DNA of 64,000 nt from PALSA-894 sp963828625. Its GTDB lineage: Bacteria > Pseudomonadota > Alphaproteobacteria > Rhizobiales > Xanthobacteraceae. The position numbers and the translations under genes are program-made. The notes under the pieces were generated by a model, which worked only from the letters and a program-made list of their open reading frames with translations, was not told where the DNA came from and made no database searches. The stretch lies in assembly GCA_963828625.1 (NCBI GenBank), contig CAWHEX010000004.1:62001-126000 (forward strand), given 5' to 3'. Below, in pieces: positions 17,427 to 26,183 of the stretch (its first letter is position 1; the number at the start of each line of letters is the position of its first letter).

Positions 17427-17707
17427 TCCAGCCGCGGCGCGCTCAGTCGGTACACGCCCTTGAAGTCGCGCGGATCGGCCGGCTTGCCCTTGCGCAGGAT
17501 GACGATGCGGCCCTGCTCGGCGAGGGCGACCGCAACCTTGCGGATCGGCTGCATCAGCGGCCCCCACTGATCCGGATGAGCGCCGCCGAGCTCGCGCGCG
17601 GCTTCGGCCGGATCGATGGTCTTGCCGGGTCCGCGCTCGGCCACCAGACGCAGAAGCGCGGCCTCGATGGCACGTGAATCGGGCCGCGCAAGGTTTTGAT
17701 TCTGCAT
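17423..17707 (-). CDS. DUF3253 protein
   Basis: A 94-residue protein matching DUF3253: AIEAALLRLVAERGPGKTIDPAEAAR, then a WGPLMQPIRKVAVALA helix and RIVILRKGKPADPRDFKGVYRL. The fold is probably a winged helix. The function is unknown. It overlaps the end of the convergent DUF218 gene by four bases. Confidence 0.8.
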   Translation of the reverse strand: MQNQNLARPDSRAIEAALLRLVAERGPGKTIDPAEAARELGGAHPDQWGPLMQPIRKVAVALAEQGRIVILRKGKPADPRDFKGVYRLSAPRLD

Positions 17708-17744
17708 GCCGTAGACATCGCCAAAGCGGCGATGTCAGGCAAGC

Positions 17745-18032
17745 TCAATTGCCGAAAAGCTTGTCGGTCGCCGTGATCAGGCCGATCGTCGGGTTCGCCG
17801 AGCAGTATTCGCCCAGCTTCTTGGCGTTCTCGACGAAGCGGTCAGTATCGATGATCGCCGGATCGTCCTCGTCGCGATAGTACGCGTCGAGCCAGGTCAG
17901 GATGATGCTGATCTCGTCCTTCGAACTGCCTTGGAACTTGGCGCAGGTCATCGTGGACAGATCGATCTTCTCAGCACTTGCGGCGAATACCGAAGTCGCC
18001 AGCATCGCCGCCGCCAGAAAAAGCCGCCCCAT
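17745..18032 (-). CDS. HdeA/HdeB-like small periplasmic protein
   Basis: 95 residues with a signal peptide cleaved after ASA (residue 20). The mature protein has two cysteines (TCAKF and EYCSAN) about 47 residues apart and the block WLDAYYRDEDDPAIID, as in the HdeA family of acid-stress periplasmic chaperones found in Rhizobiales. The start ATG is at 18030-18032; the long open frame further upstream is accidental. Confidence 0.8.
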   Translation of the reverse strand: MGRLFLAAAMLATSVFAASAEKIDLSTMTCAKFQGSSKDEISIILTWLDAYYRDEDDPAIIDTDRFVENAKKLGEYCSANPTIGLITATDKLFGN

Positions 18033-18170
18033 GTGTGATTCTCCAGTGAAACCGGGCCGCAACGTAGCGCCACGGACCTGAGGCGTCGATTTAAGACGTC
18101 GTGTTTCGCGACGGATTGGTGAATGTCCGGCGTCCTTGGTCGAAACGAACGACCGTGCTATTTTCGTGCC

Positions 18171-18740
18171 ATGATCGAACCGGCCAAAGGCGACCGCACG
18201 CGCGCACGCATTCTCGATGAGGCGGTAGAGCTTGCGAGCCTGCAGGGGCTCGGCGGGCTGACCATCGGCCCGCTGGCAGACCGGCTCGGTCTTTCCAAGA
18301 GCGGCTTGTTCGCGCATTTCCAGTCGAAGGAAGCCTTGCAGGTCGAGACGCTCGACCGCGCGGCGGAAAGGTTCCGCGCCGAGGTGACGGAGCCGTTGCG
18401 CGCCGTTGCGGATCGCGCCCTGCGCCTGCGCCTCTTTTTTGAGCGCTGGATCGACTGGCTGGACGAAACCGGACCGAGCGGCGGCTGTCCGATCCTCGCC
18501 GCTGCGATCGAGTTCGATGATGTGCCCGGCCCGGTGCATGACACCGCGGCGCGTCAGCTCGGCGAGCTGCAGCGCCTGATCGTGAAGTTCGCGCGTGCTG
18601 CCAGGCCGGACGGCGACGCGGATGTCATCGCGGCATCCGTGATGGGTCTCGCGATGTCGCACTTGGTGCGCGTGCGCCTGCTCGGCGAGCGCAAGGCGCG
18701 CGCCGTCACGATGCGGGCGTTCGACGCATTGCTGGACTAG
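18171..18740 (+). CDS. TetR/AcrR family regulator
   Basis: 189 residues. The N-terminal DNA-binding domain is clear: RARILDEAVELA, then the helix-turn-helix LTIGPLADRLGLSKSGLFAHFQ. The C-terminal ligand domain resembles the TetR_C_6-like group (GGCPILAAAIEFDD). The start at 18171 is preferred over 18123 by domain alignment. The gene is divergent from the HdeA-like gene and convergent with the DUF599 gene, overlapping the latter's stop by four bases. Target and ligand unknown. Confidence 0.88.
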   Translation: MIEPAKGDRTRARILDEAVELASLQGLGGLTIGPLADRLGLSKSGLFAHFQSKEALQVETLDRAAERFRAEVTEPLRAVADRALRLRLFFERWIDWLDETGPSGGCPILAAAIEFDDVPGPVHDTAARQLGELQRLIVKFARAARPDGDADVIAASVMGLAMSHLVRVRLLGERKARAVTMRAFDALLD

Positions 18741-19397
18741 GCATCGATCGCGCGGCGCGCGTCGGACGCGAACTGCCGCCACCACATCACGAACACGACG
18801 GCTGCGGTCGTGCCCATGAACACATAGGGGCTGACGAACCAGCCGAGATAACCGAGCGCAAAGAAGAATGCGCGCTGGCCGTGATTGAAGTGCCGTCCCG
18901 CCGCGCGAAGCGCGTGCGCTGCACATGCGTTTCGGCTTCGGGCGTGTCTTCTCGCTCTCCGGCGGCATCGCGCCGAGCAGGATCGAGACATAATTGAACA
19001 GCCGGTACGACCACGCGAACTTGAAGAACGCATAGACGAAGATCACGGCAAGGCCGATCGCCTTCATTTCCCACAGCACGCGCGTGGTCGAGATGCCGAC
19101 CGGCAGGGTCGCGACGACATTGAGCATCTCGTCGGTCGTGCGCAGCACGGTGAGCGCGCCGCCGATTGCGAACAGCGAGGTCGAGGCGAAGAACGCGGTC
19201 CCGTTCTGCAGCGAGGCCATCACCTGCATGTCGACCATGCGCATTTCGCGGTCGAGCATGCGGCGCATCCAGACCACGCGATAGCGGTTCATGGATTTGT
19301 TCAGGCTCTCCTTCTTCTTCGGGAGGTACTCGATATGCGCCGCGTAGCCGGCCCATGCGATGACGAGCGCGGCGAGATCGAGGGGGCTGAAGGGCAT
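18737..19397 (-). CDS. DUF599 membrane protein (two frameshifts)
   Basis: A DUF599-type protein with MPFSPLDLAALVIAWAGY, the basic stretch RYRVVWMRRMLDREMR and then four membrane segments. The first frame runs to about PPESEK near 18965. A middle piece (DTPEAETHVQRT) is in another frame, and the end (NHGQRAFFFALGYLGWF to ASDARRAIDA) in a third. Two one-base indels between about 18890 and 18965 explain this. Function unknown. Confidence 0.75.
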
Positions 19398-19478
19398 AGC
19401 AGACTCGGCGTTTGCCACATGCTGCCTTGCCAGCGGACGGGCGACAACACTATCTGTCAGTCACAGCAGGAGACCGAC

Positions 19479-19892
19479 ATGCCGCAGAAGATCACCACCG
19501 GCTACAAGGCGATGCTCGAGGCCGCCGAGCGCGAAATCGAGACGCTTTCGGTCGATGAGGCAAAGGCACTGCATGGCCGGGACGACGTCGTGTTCGTGGA
19601 CATCCGCGACCCGCGCGAGCTTGAGCGCGAGGGCAAGATGCCCGGCGCCTTCCATGCGACGCGCGGCATGCTGGAATTCTGGATCGACCCGGAGAGCCCG
19701 TACCACAAGCCGGTTTTCGCGCAGGACAAGAAGTACGTTTTCTTCTGCGCCGGCGGCTGGCGCTCCGCGCTCGCGGCGCAGACCGCGCACCGGATGGGGA
19801 TGAAACCGGTCGCCCATATCAGGGGCGGCTTTGGCGAGTGGAAGAAGTCCGGCGCACCCGTCGAGGCGCCGGTGGCGAAGCCCAAGGCTTGA
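19479..19892 (+). CDS. Rhodanese-like sulfurtransferase
   Basis: A 137-residue single rhodanese domain with LSVDEAKAL, VVFVDIRDPRELEREG and the catalytic Cys in FFCAGGWRSALA. The six-residue active loop (CAGGWR) is of the usual length for sulfur-transferring rhodaneses. Ala/Pro-rich tail. The sulfur donor and acceptor are unknown. Confidence 0.88.
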   Translation: MPQKITTGYKAMLEAAEREIETLSVDEAKALHGRDDVVFVDIRDPRELEREGKMPGAFHATRGMLEFWIDPESPYHKPVFAQDKKYVFFCAGGWRSALAAQTAHRMGMKPVAHIRGGFGEWKKSGAPVEAPVAKPKA

Positions 19893-20014
19893 TGCAGCAA
19901 GGCTTGATGCAGCACGACTGACTTCATTTGCGCGGTTGATTGCGCCGATCACGACATTTCGCTTGTCGCGAGGCCGTCCGCGTCCGCGATGCTTGGACGT
20001 GACGGGGGCGCAGC

Positions 20015-20699
20015 TTGAAACTCATCATCGGCAACAAGAACTATTCGTCGTGGTCGTTCCGGCCGTGGATCGCCATGAAGGTCGCAGGGGTCGCGTTCGA
20101 CGAAGAGGTGATCTCGCTCTACGTCGACGGCAGCCATGAGGAGATCCTCAAGCGCTCGCCCGCCGGCAAGGTGCCGATCCTGATCGACGGTGCGGTGCGG
20201 GTGTGGGAATCGCTCGCCATCCTCGAATACGTGGCGGAGAAATTTCCGAAGGCGCGGCTTTGGCCATCCGATGCCGCGGCGCGCGCGCATGCCCGTGCGG
20301 TCGCGACCGAGATGCACGGCGGCTTCGTGCCGCTGCGCAGCGAATGCGGTATGAACTTCTGGCGTCCGCCGGGCAAGCGCACTCTCTCGGCGGATGCGCA
20401 GGCGAATGTCGACGCGCATTCAGGAGATCTGGACCGAAGCCCGCGCGCGTTTCGGCGCAGGCGGGCCGTTCCTGTTCGGCAGGTTCTCGGTGGCGGATGC
20501 CATGTATGCGCCGATTGTCTCGCGCTTTGCCACCTACCAGATCGATGTGAGTGCGCCGGTGAAGGCCTACATGGACGCGATGATGGCGCTGCCCGCCTGG
20601 AAAGAATGGCGACGCGCGGCGCTGAACGAAACCTGGGTTATCCCGAAATTCGAGTATGACTGGCCGAACGTGAAGCGCCTGCCAGCGGAGAACGCGTGA
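20015..20699 (+). CDS. Glutathione S-transferase (copy 1, one frameshift)
   Basis: A cytosolic GST with the N-terminal thioredoxin-fold start KLIIGNKNYSSWSFRPWIAMK, the SPAGKVPILIDG cis-Pro loop and an all-helical C-terminal domain. The frame changes near 20415: VDA in the first frame continues as RIQEIWTEARARFG in the second, ending LPAENA at 20699. About 227 residues. The start is TTG at 20015. Its TGA overlaps the ATG of a second copy, so they are coupled. Confidence 0.85.
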
Positions 20700-21374
20700 T
20701 GCAGCTGATCATCGCCAACAAGAATTATTCGTCGTGGTCTTTCCGTCCGTGGATCGCCATGAAGGCGCTCGGCATTCCGTTCGAGGAAATCCTCGTTCCG
20801 TTCGGCTCGCCGCTCGGCAGCCCGGAATTCAAGCAGCGGATCGCCCAATACACGCCTGTCGGTCTTCTGCCTGTTCTGGCCGACGGCGACACGCATGTGT
20901 GGGAGACGCTGGCGATCCTCGAATATCTCGCCGACAGATTTCCCGAGAAGGGTGTGTGGCCGAAGGACATGAAACTGCGCGCGCACGCGCGTGCGCTTGC
21001 GAGCGAGATGCATGCCGGGCTTCGGCGCCTTGCGCAGCGAATGCCCGATGAATATCCGCCGCCCGGTGCGTACGCGCGAGATTTCCGCCGCCGCGCAGGG
21101 CAACGTCGCGCGCCTCGACGCGATGTGGAGCGAGTGCCGCGCGAAACACGGCGGGCCGTTCCTGTTCGGCAAGTTCTGCGCAGTCGATGCGATGTATGCG
21201 CCGGTGGTGGCGCGGCTCAACACCTACGGGCTGAAGGTGAGCCGCGAGGCGCAAGGTTACATGGATGCCATGATGGCGCTGCCGGCCTGGAGCGAATGGC
21301 GCGCCGCCGCGCTGAAGGAGACGTGGATCGTGCCGGAAGACGAGGCCGACTGGCCGACGGTGCTGACCGCGTGA
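20699..21374 (+). CDS. Glutathione S-transferase (copy 2, one frameshift)
   Basis: Tandem paralogue of the preceding GST: QLIIANKNYSSWSFRPWIAMKA at the start, TPVGLLPVLADG, and a helical domain ending DWPTVLTA. An extra G near 21016 (GCCGGGCTTC where GCCGGCTTC is expected) shifts the frame; the remainder reads FGALRSECPMN onward. The shared block AYMDAMMALPAW/GYMDAMMALPAW shows recent common origin. GTGA overlap with the VOC gene downstream. Confidence 0.85.
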
Positions 21375-22284
21375 CGTGGGCCGCACGCCAGTTGCCGCGA
21401 GGCGATGAGGTCTTCATCGATCATGTCGGCTATTTCGTTCACGACCTCGAAGCGGCCGGCGCGCAACTCGAACGGCTCGGCTTTCGCGTCTCGCTCGTCA
21501 ATGTGCAGACCAATGCGGACGCGAGCGGCGCGCTGAAGCCGAGCGGCACGTCGAACCGGCTCGCGAAAGTGAAATTCGGCTTTCTGGAAATTCTCGCCGC
21601 CACGCACGACACGCCGCTCGCCGAGCAGTTCAAGAAGCAGATCGACCGCTATTCCGGCCTGCAGCTGATCGCGTTCTCGGCCGCCGACATGACGCGCAGC
21701 GCGCGCGGCTGACGGCGGCGGGCTTCGCGATGCAGGGCGTCATCGAACTCAGGCGCCGCGACCGCACGCTGCCGGGCGAGCCGGAGGTGCATTTCTCGGT
21801 GTTGCGGCCCGAGCCCGGCGTGATGGCGGAGGGCCGCTTGCAATGGGTGACGCCGCACACGCCGGACACGGTGTGGCGCCCGGAGACGATCTCGCAGAAC
21901 GGCGTCGAAGGGCTGACGGATATCCTGCTGTGCGTCGACGACCCGGCGGCCGTTGCGGCGCGTTACGGGCGCTATCTCGGCCGCGCGCCGGTCGCGCGCG
22001 GCGGAATGCAGGCAATCGCGCTCGACCGGGGAGGGGTGGTGTTCGCCGATCCCGAGACGCTTGCGAAGCGGCTGCCGGGTTTCCGTGCGCCTTCGCTGCC
22101 GTTCATGGCGGGGCAGGCGCTGCGCGCCGACCTTTCGGTGACGCGTGACGTGATCGCGAAGGCAGGCGTGACGCCGGCGTTCGCCACCGACGAACTGATC
22201 TGCCTCAGCCCTTCGGATGCACTCGGCGGGTATATGCTTTTCCACGCGCCGGACGTCGCGCATCCTTGGGACGCGCTTCCCTGA
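21371..22284 (+). CDS. VOC/glyoxalase-like domain protein (one frameshift)
   Basis: About 303 residues. The start (DHVGYFVHDLEAAGAQLERLGF) is the metal-binding beta-alpha unit of a glyoxalase-like domain. The frame stops at RSARG near 21712 and continues as LTAAGFAMQGVIELRR in another frame to the stop at 22282-22284. The second half has another VOC-like unit (TDILLCVDDPAAVAARYGRYLG). GTG start at 21371, overlapping the GST stop. Grouping with two GSTs suggests detoxification, by inference. Confidence 0.75.
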
Positions 22285-22291
22285 ACGACGA

Positions 22292-22315
22292 AAGCCCGGC
22301 GCGACGGCCGGGCTT
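22292..22315. terminator. Hairpin between convergent genes
   Basis: AAGCCCGGC (22292-22300) pairs with GCCGGGCTT (22307-22315) over a six-base loop. It lies between the VOC stop (22284) and the convergent csbD-like stop (22337). T-runs are short on both strands, so termination may be partial. Confidence 0.6.
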
Positions 22316-22336
22316 CCATCAGAATATGCGGCTCGC

Positions 22337-22510
22337 TTACTTGCCGCGCAGCGCGTCCTTCAACCCGCCGACGGCGTTCTGCACCTTGCCGGCGACCTGG
22401 TCGGCCTTGCCTTCGCCTTCGAGCTTGGCGTCGCCCGTCACCTTGCCGGCGACTTCCTTCACCTTGCCTTTGGCCTGCTCGAGCGAGCCTTTCACGCGAT
22501 CCTTGTCCAT
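22337..22510 (-). CDS. CsbD family stress protein
   Basis: A 57-residue, highly charged protein: DKDRVKGSLEQAKGKVKEVAG with a second partly repeated block, GKADQVAGKVQNAVGG. This is the CsbD pattern, small hydrophilic proteins induced by general stress; molecular function unknown. An upstream purine-rich site, CAAGGAGACGG (minus strand), supports the ATG at 22508-22510. Confidence 0.9.
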   Translation of the reverse strand: MDKDRVKGSLEQAKGKVKEVAGKVTGDAKLEGEGKADQVAGKVQNAVGGLKDALRGK

Positions 22511-22693
22511 CGTCCGTCTCCTTGTGTGGGAATTCGGAGAGACAACGTCCGAAAGTCGCGAAAGTTCCATCACGGGTCCGGACGCGCGCGGAGCGTGCAA
22601 AACCGAAGGCCTCAAAAGAGGCCCTCGCGCCGTCTTGTTCTCGACGGCGCGGGCGCGGATGATGCCCGCCAAGAAAACATCAGGGAGAACACA

Positions 22694-23656
22694 ATGTCCG
22701 TGCGCCTGCTCAGCGCGATCGCCGCCGTTCTGCTCAGTGCCGCATCGGCATTCGCGCAAGGCTATCCGAACCGGGCGGTCCGCGTGGTGGTCGGTTTCGC
22801 GGCAGGCGGGCCGACGGACGTGATCGCGCGCATCGTGGGGCAGAAGCTCTCCGAAACCCTCGGCCACCAGTTCTACGTCGAGAATATCGGCGGCGCGGGC
22901 AGCAACACGGCGTCCGCCCAGGTCGCCCGCGCGGCGCCGGACGGTTACACCATCATGGTGATCTCCACCGGCTTCATGGTGAACATGAGCCTCTACGCCA
23001 AGGTGCCGTATGACGCCGTGAAGGATTTCGCGCCGGTCACGCTGATCTGCTACTCGCCCAATGTGGTTTCGGTGAATCCCTCGGTGCCGGCGAAAACGGT
23101 TCTCGAGCTGCGCGATCTCATCAAGGCCAATCCCGGCAAGTACTCGTTCGCGGGGCCGGGCACCGGCTCGACGCCGCATCTGTCGGGCGAACTTTTCCGC
23201 CTGACGTACGACCTCGATTTCCCGCACGTGCCGTTCACCGGCGCGGGACCGGCGATCCAGTCGACGCTCGGCGGGCACACGCCGGTCACGTTCTCGGCGC
23301 TGCCGCCCGCGGTGCCGGCCGCGAAGGACGGCAAGCTGCGCGTGCTCGGTGTCGCGGCGGACAAGCGCGTGGCCGCGCTGCCCGACGTGCCGACTTTCGC
23401 CGAACAGGGGATCACCGGACAGGACTCCGACACGCTCACCGGCCTCGTGGTGCCGGCCGGCACGCCGAAGGAGATCGTCGATCTGCTCCAGCGCGAGATC
23501 GCCAGGATCGTCGCGCAGCCCGACGTGAAGGAGAAGCTCGACGCGCTCGGCTTCATCGCGGTGGCGAACAAGCCAGACGAATTCGCCGCGCGGATCAAGT
23601 CCGAGATCGAGAAGTGGGGCAAGGTTGTGCGGGATGCGAAGCTGAGGATTGAGTGA
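22694..23656 (+). CDS. Bug family (TctC-like) periplasmic solute-binding protein (copy 1)
   Basis: 320 residues with a signal peptide ending SAFAQ (about residue 22). It has the Bug hallmarks: YPNRAVRVVVGFAAGGPTD, the loop GAGSNTASAQVARAAPDGYTI and the carboxylate-binding domain swap near PHVPFTGAGPAIQ. Bug proteins bind small carboxylates for tripartite tricarboxylate transporters, but many copies are orphans with sensing or unknown roles. No tctA or tctB lies nearby. GGGAG precedes the ATG. Confidence 0.92.
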   Translation: MSVRLLSAIAAVLLSAASAFAQGYPNRAVRVVVGFAAGGPTDVIARIVGQKLSETLGHQFYVENIGGAGSNTASAQVARAAPDGYTIMVISTGFMVNMSLYAKVPYDAVKDFAPVTLICYSPNVVSVNPSVPAKTVLELRDLIKANPGKYSFAGPGTGSTPHLSGELFRLTYDLDFPHVPFTGAGPAIQSTLGGHTPVTFSALPPAVPAAKDGKLRVLGVAADKRVAALPDVPTFAEQGITGQDSDTLTGLVVPAGTPKEIVDLLQREIARIVAQPDVKEKLDALGFIAVANKPDEFAARIKSEIEKWGKVVRDAKLRIE

Positions 23657-23722
23657 AGCGTTCATGCCTCAAGCTGATTGACGGGTGGGCCTGCGGACTG
23701 CGACAACCGAAAGACAACCGGA

Positions 23723-24013
23723 ATGGCAGCGTACGTGATCTTCGATGTCGATATTCGCGATCCCGCGCGCTATCAGGAATTCATGGCCGGCGTGAAGCCT
23801 GCACTGGAGAAGGCGGGCGCGAAATATCTGGCGCGCGGCGGCGAGCACAAGGTCTACGAGGGTGACTGGCAGCCGCGCCGCATCGTGCTGCTTGAATTTC
23901 CTTCCGTCGCGGCGTGGGAGGAGTTTTACAATGGGTCGACCTACCAAGGTCTCAAGAGCGTCCGCGACGCATGCAGCTCGGCGCGGCTCGTGAGCGTTGT
24001 CGGACTTGCGTAG
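23723..24013 (+). CDS. DUF1330 protein
   Basis: A 96-residue ferredoxin-like fold protein: YVIFDVDIRDPARYQEFMAGV, then RIVLLEFPSVAAWEEFYNGSTYQ. DUF1330 proteins are small dimeric alpha/beta barrels related to antibiotic monooxygenases and dehydratases; function unknown. It starts just upstream of the tartrate dehydratase-like gene (4-base gap) and is likely cotranscribed with it. Confidence 0.88.
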   Translation: MAAYVIFDVDIRDPARYQEFMAGVKPALEKAGAKYLARGGEHKVYEGDWQPRRIVLLEFPSVAAWEEFYNGSTYQGLKSVRDACSSARLVSVVGLA

Positions 24014-24017
24014 CCGC

Positions 24018-25186
24018 ATGCGCATCACCGACATCCGCGAAACCTCCATCGCGCTGAACTCCACGCTGAAGAACTCCTCGATCGACTTCTCCGAGATGAC
24101 CACTTCGGTCGTCGCGGTGATCACCGACGTCATTCGTGACGGCAAGCCGGTCACCGGCTTTGCGTTCAATTCCACCGGCCGCTATGCCTGCGGCGCGCAG
24201 ATGCGCGCGCGCTTCATCCCGCGCATCCTGAAGGCGGATCCGAAATCGCTGCTCAACGATTCCGGCAGCAATTTCGCCCCCGACAAGATCCTCGCCGTCA
24301 TGATGCGCAACGAAAAGTCCGGCGGGCACTCGGAGCGCTCGATTGGCATAGGCACGATCGAGGTGGCGATGTGGGACGCGATCGCCAAGATCGAAGAAAA
24401 GCCGCTGCACGTGCTGCTGGCGGAAATCTCGGGCAGCAAGGTGCTGGACAAATGTTTCGTTTATGTCGGTGGCGGCTGGTATGCGCCCGGCAAGGGCATC
24501 CCGGAACTGTGCGACGAGATGAAGCGCCATCTCGATGCCGGCTACACGATGGTGAAGATGAAGGTCGGCGGCGCGCCGCTCGACGAGGACATGCGGCCGC
24601 ATCGAGGCGGTGAAAAGCATTCTGCCGCGCCAACGCCGAGCTTGCGGTCGATGCCAACTCGAAGTTCGATCTGAAGGAAGCGCTCGCCTACGCGAAAGCG
24701 ATGGCGCCGTACAAACTGCGCTGGTTCGAGGAGCCGTGCGATCCGCTCGACTTCGCAACGCTGTCGGAGGTTTCCGACGCCTATCCGCACGCGCTTTCGA
24801 CGGGCGAGAACCTGTTCTCGACGCAGGATGTCGAAAACCTCGTGCGCTTCGGCAACCTGAAGCACGCGCGGCGCGATGTGATCCAGGTCGATCCGCCGCA
24901 GGCGTACGGCATCGTGCAATATGCGCGCACACTCACCGCGCTGGAGAAGTACCAATGGCCGCGCTCCGGCCATTTCCCGCATGGCGGCAACCAGATGTCG
25001 CTCGCGATTGCGGCCGGCCTCAATCTCGGCGGCGCGGAAAGCTATCCGGGCGTGTTCGGCGTGTTCGCGGGCTTCGCGGACGATGCCGTGATCGAGAACG
25101 GCCACATCTCGCTCTCGGACCGCCCCGGCATCGGCTTCGAAGGGCAGGCGGCGCTGTATGACGTCATGCGCGATCTGGCGGAATAG
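24018..25186 (+). CDS. tarD: D(-)-tartrate dehydratase-like enolase superfamily enzyme (two frameshifts)
   Basis: About 389 residues. The N-terminal capping domain has FSEMTTSVVAVITDV and GFAFNSTGRYACGAQMR. The barrel has the KMKVGG motif with the base lysine, then DANSKFDL (metal Asp), EEPCDPLD (metal Glu), TGENLFS (metal Glu) and a late PHGG His. From memory, the order and wording resemble the Bradyrhizobium D-tartrate dehydratase, which converts D-tartrate to oxaloacetate. Two one-base indels (near 24595 and 24632) displace the segment RIEAVKSILPR. Substrate assignment is by family resemblance. Confidence 0.78.
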
Positions 25187-25213
25187 CCAGCCACGAGCCG
25201 TCGCGCGCGAAAA

Positions 25214-25241
25214 AAGAAGGCAGCCCGCGGGCTGCCTTCTT
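25214..25241. terminator. Strong hairpin terminator between convergent genes
   Basis: A perfect 28-base palindrome with 14-base arms (AAGAAGGCAGCCCG/CGGGCTGCCTTCTT). On the minus strand it is followed by a run of T (complement of 25209-25215), ideal for ending the DUF1236 transcript. On the plus strand it can serve the tartrate dehydratase gene. Confidence 0.85.
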
Positions 25242-25264
25242 ACTTCTAGCGCTTGCGCGACCGG

Positions 25265-25995
25265 CTAGACCACGATGATCTGCACGATCCGCAGCGTGCG
25301 CGGCTCCACGATGATGATCTCGTCGTTGTAGACGAAATACATGTAGCCGCGCCATTCCGGCTCGATGCTGATCAGCGTCGCGGGAAGCGGCGCGACGCGT
25401 ACCGTGCGCGGCACCACGATGCCGACCTTGATGTCGAAGTTGACGTTGGTCACGCGCGGTGCCGAACTGGTTAGCACCGTACTGCGGATGGTGGTCTTCT
25501 GCTCGCTGGTGAGCGAGACGTTCTTCGAGGTCATCGCGCCGCCGCCCTGAGCGGCCGCACCCTGCTTGGCACCGCCGTTCTGCGTGCCCTGCGACTGCTG
25601 CGTGTCCGCACCGGACTTGCCGTCCTGTGACTGCCGGGTGTTGGTGCCGGCCTTGTCATCCGCCGACTGGCGGGCCGGGGTGCCGGTCTTGTCATCCGCC
25701 GACTGGCGGGCCGACGGGGCCTGCTGGGTCGACTTCTGCCGTTCCATGCCGCCGCGCTCCTGCGCGCCTTGGCCGGGGCCGCGCTGCCGGGGGCGGTGTC
25801 CTGGTTCATGCCGGCGCCGCCGGACTGGCCGCCCGAAGCGCCGCCGGACGGACCGGACGGATTGGCCATCGGGGTGCTGCCGCCGCCCGCGCCAGCGGCG
25901 CCGGCGCCGCCGCCCGAGCCGCCCTGCGAATACGCGAGGTTACCGCCAGCCGCGAGCGCGAGCGCCGCGACGGAAATCAAAAGGGTACGTCTCAT
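25265..25995 (-). CDS. DUF1236 exported protein (one frameshift)
   Basis: An N-terminal signal peptide (RRTLLISVAALALAAGG) is followed by a Gly/Ser/Pro-rich segment. After a frame change near 25760 come a Ser/Asp/Lys/Gln-rich stretch with near-repeats of RQSADDK (about 13-residue period) and the DUF1236 domain (VVPRTVRVAPLP, then EWRGYMYFVYNDEIIIVEPRT). About 242 residues. DUF1236 proteins are common in Bradyrhizobium relatives; they are probably periplasmic or outer-surface and functionally unknown. The ATG is at 25993-25995. Confidence 0.8.
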
Positions 25996-26183
25996 TGTTC
26001 CTCTCCTCGGAATCGGAAAATGCGCCCGGTCCCCTTCCGACGGGGGTGCAACGCGACGCTCCTGCCACCGTTCCGCCGATGTTTCACGGCGTGCCAATAT
26101 GTGATGTTCCATGAATACGCATTCACGGCGCGCGCGCCGTGCGCCATCATGCGGCCGACAGAGTCGGGAACAGGGAGAGACGC

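Noticed and set aside
17745..19418. A single 557-residue protein on the minus strand
   Set aside because: It is an accidental read-through joining part of the DUF599 gene to the HdeA-like gene, and it runs antisense to the TetR gene. Each has its own start and signature.
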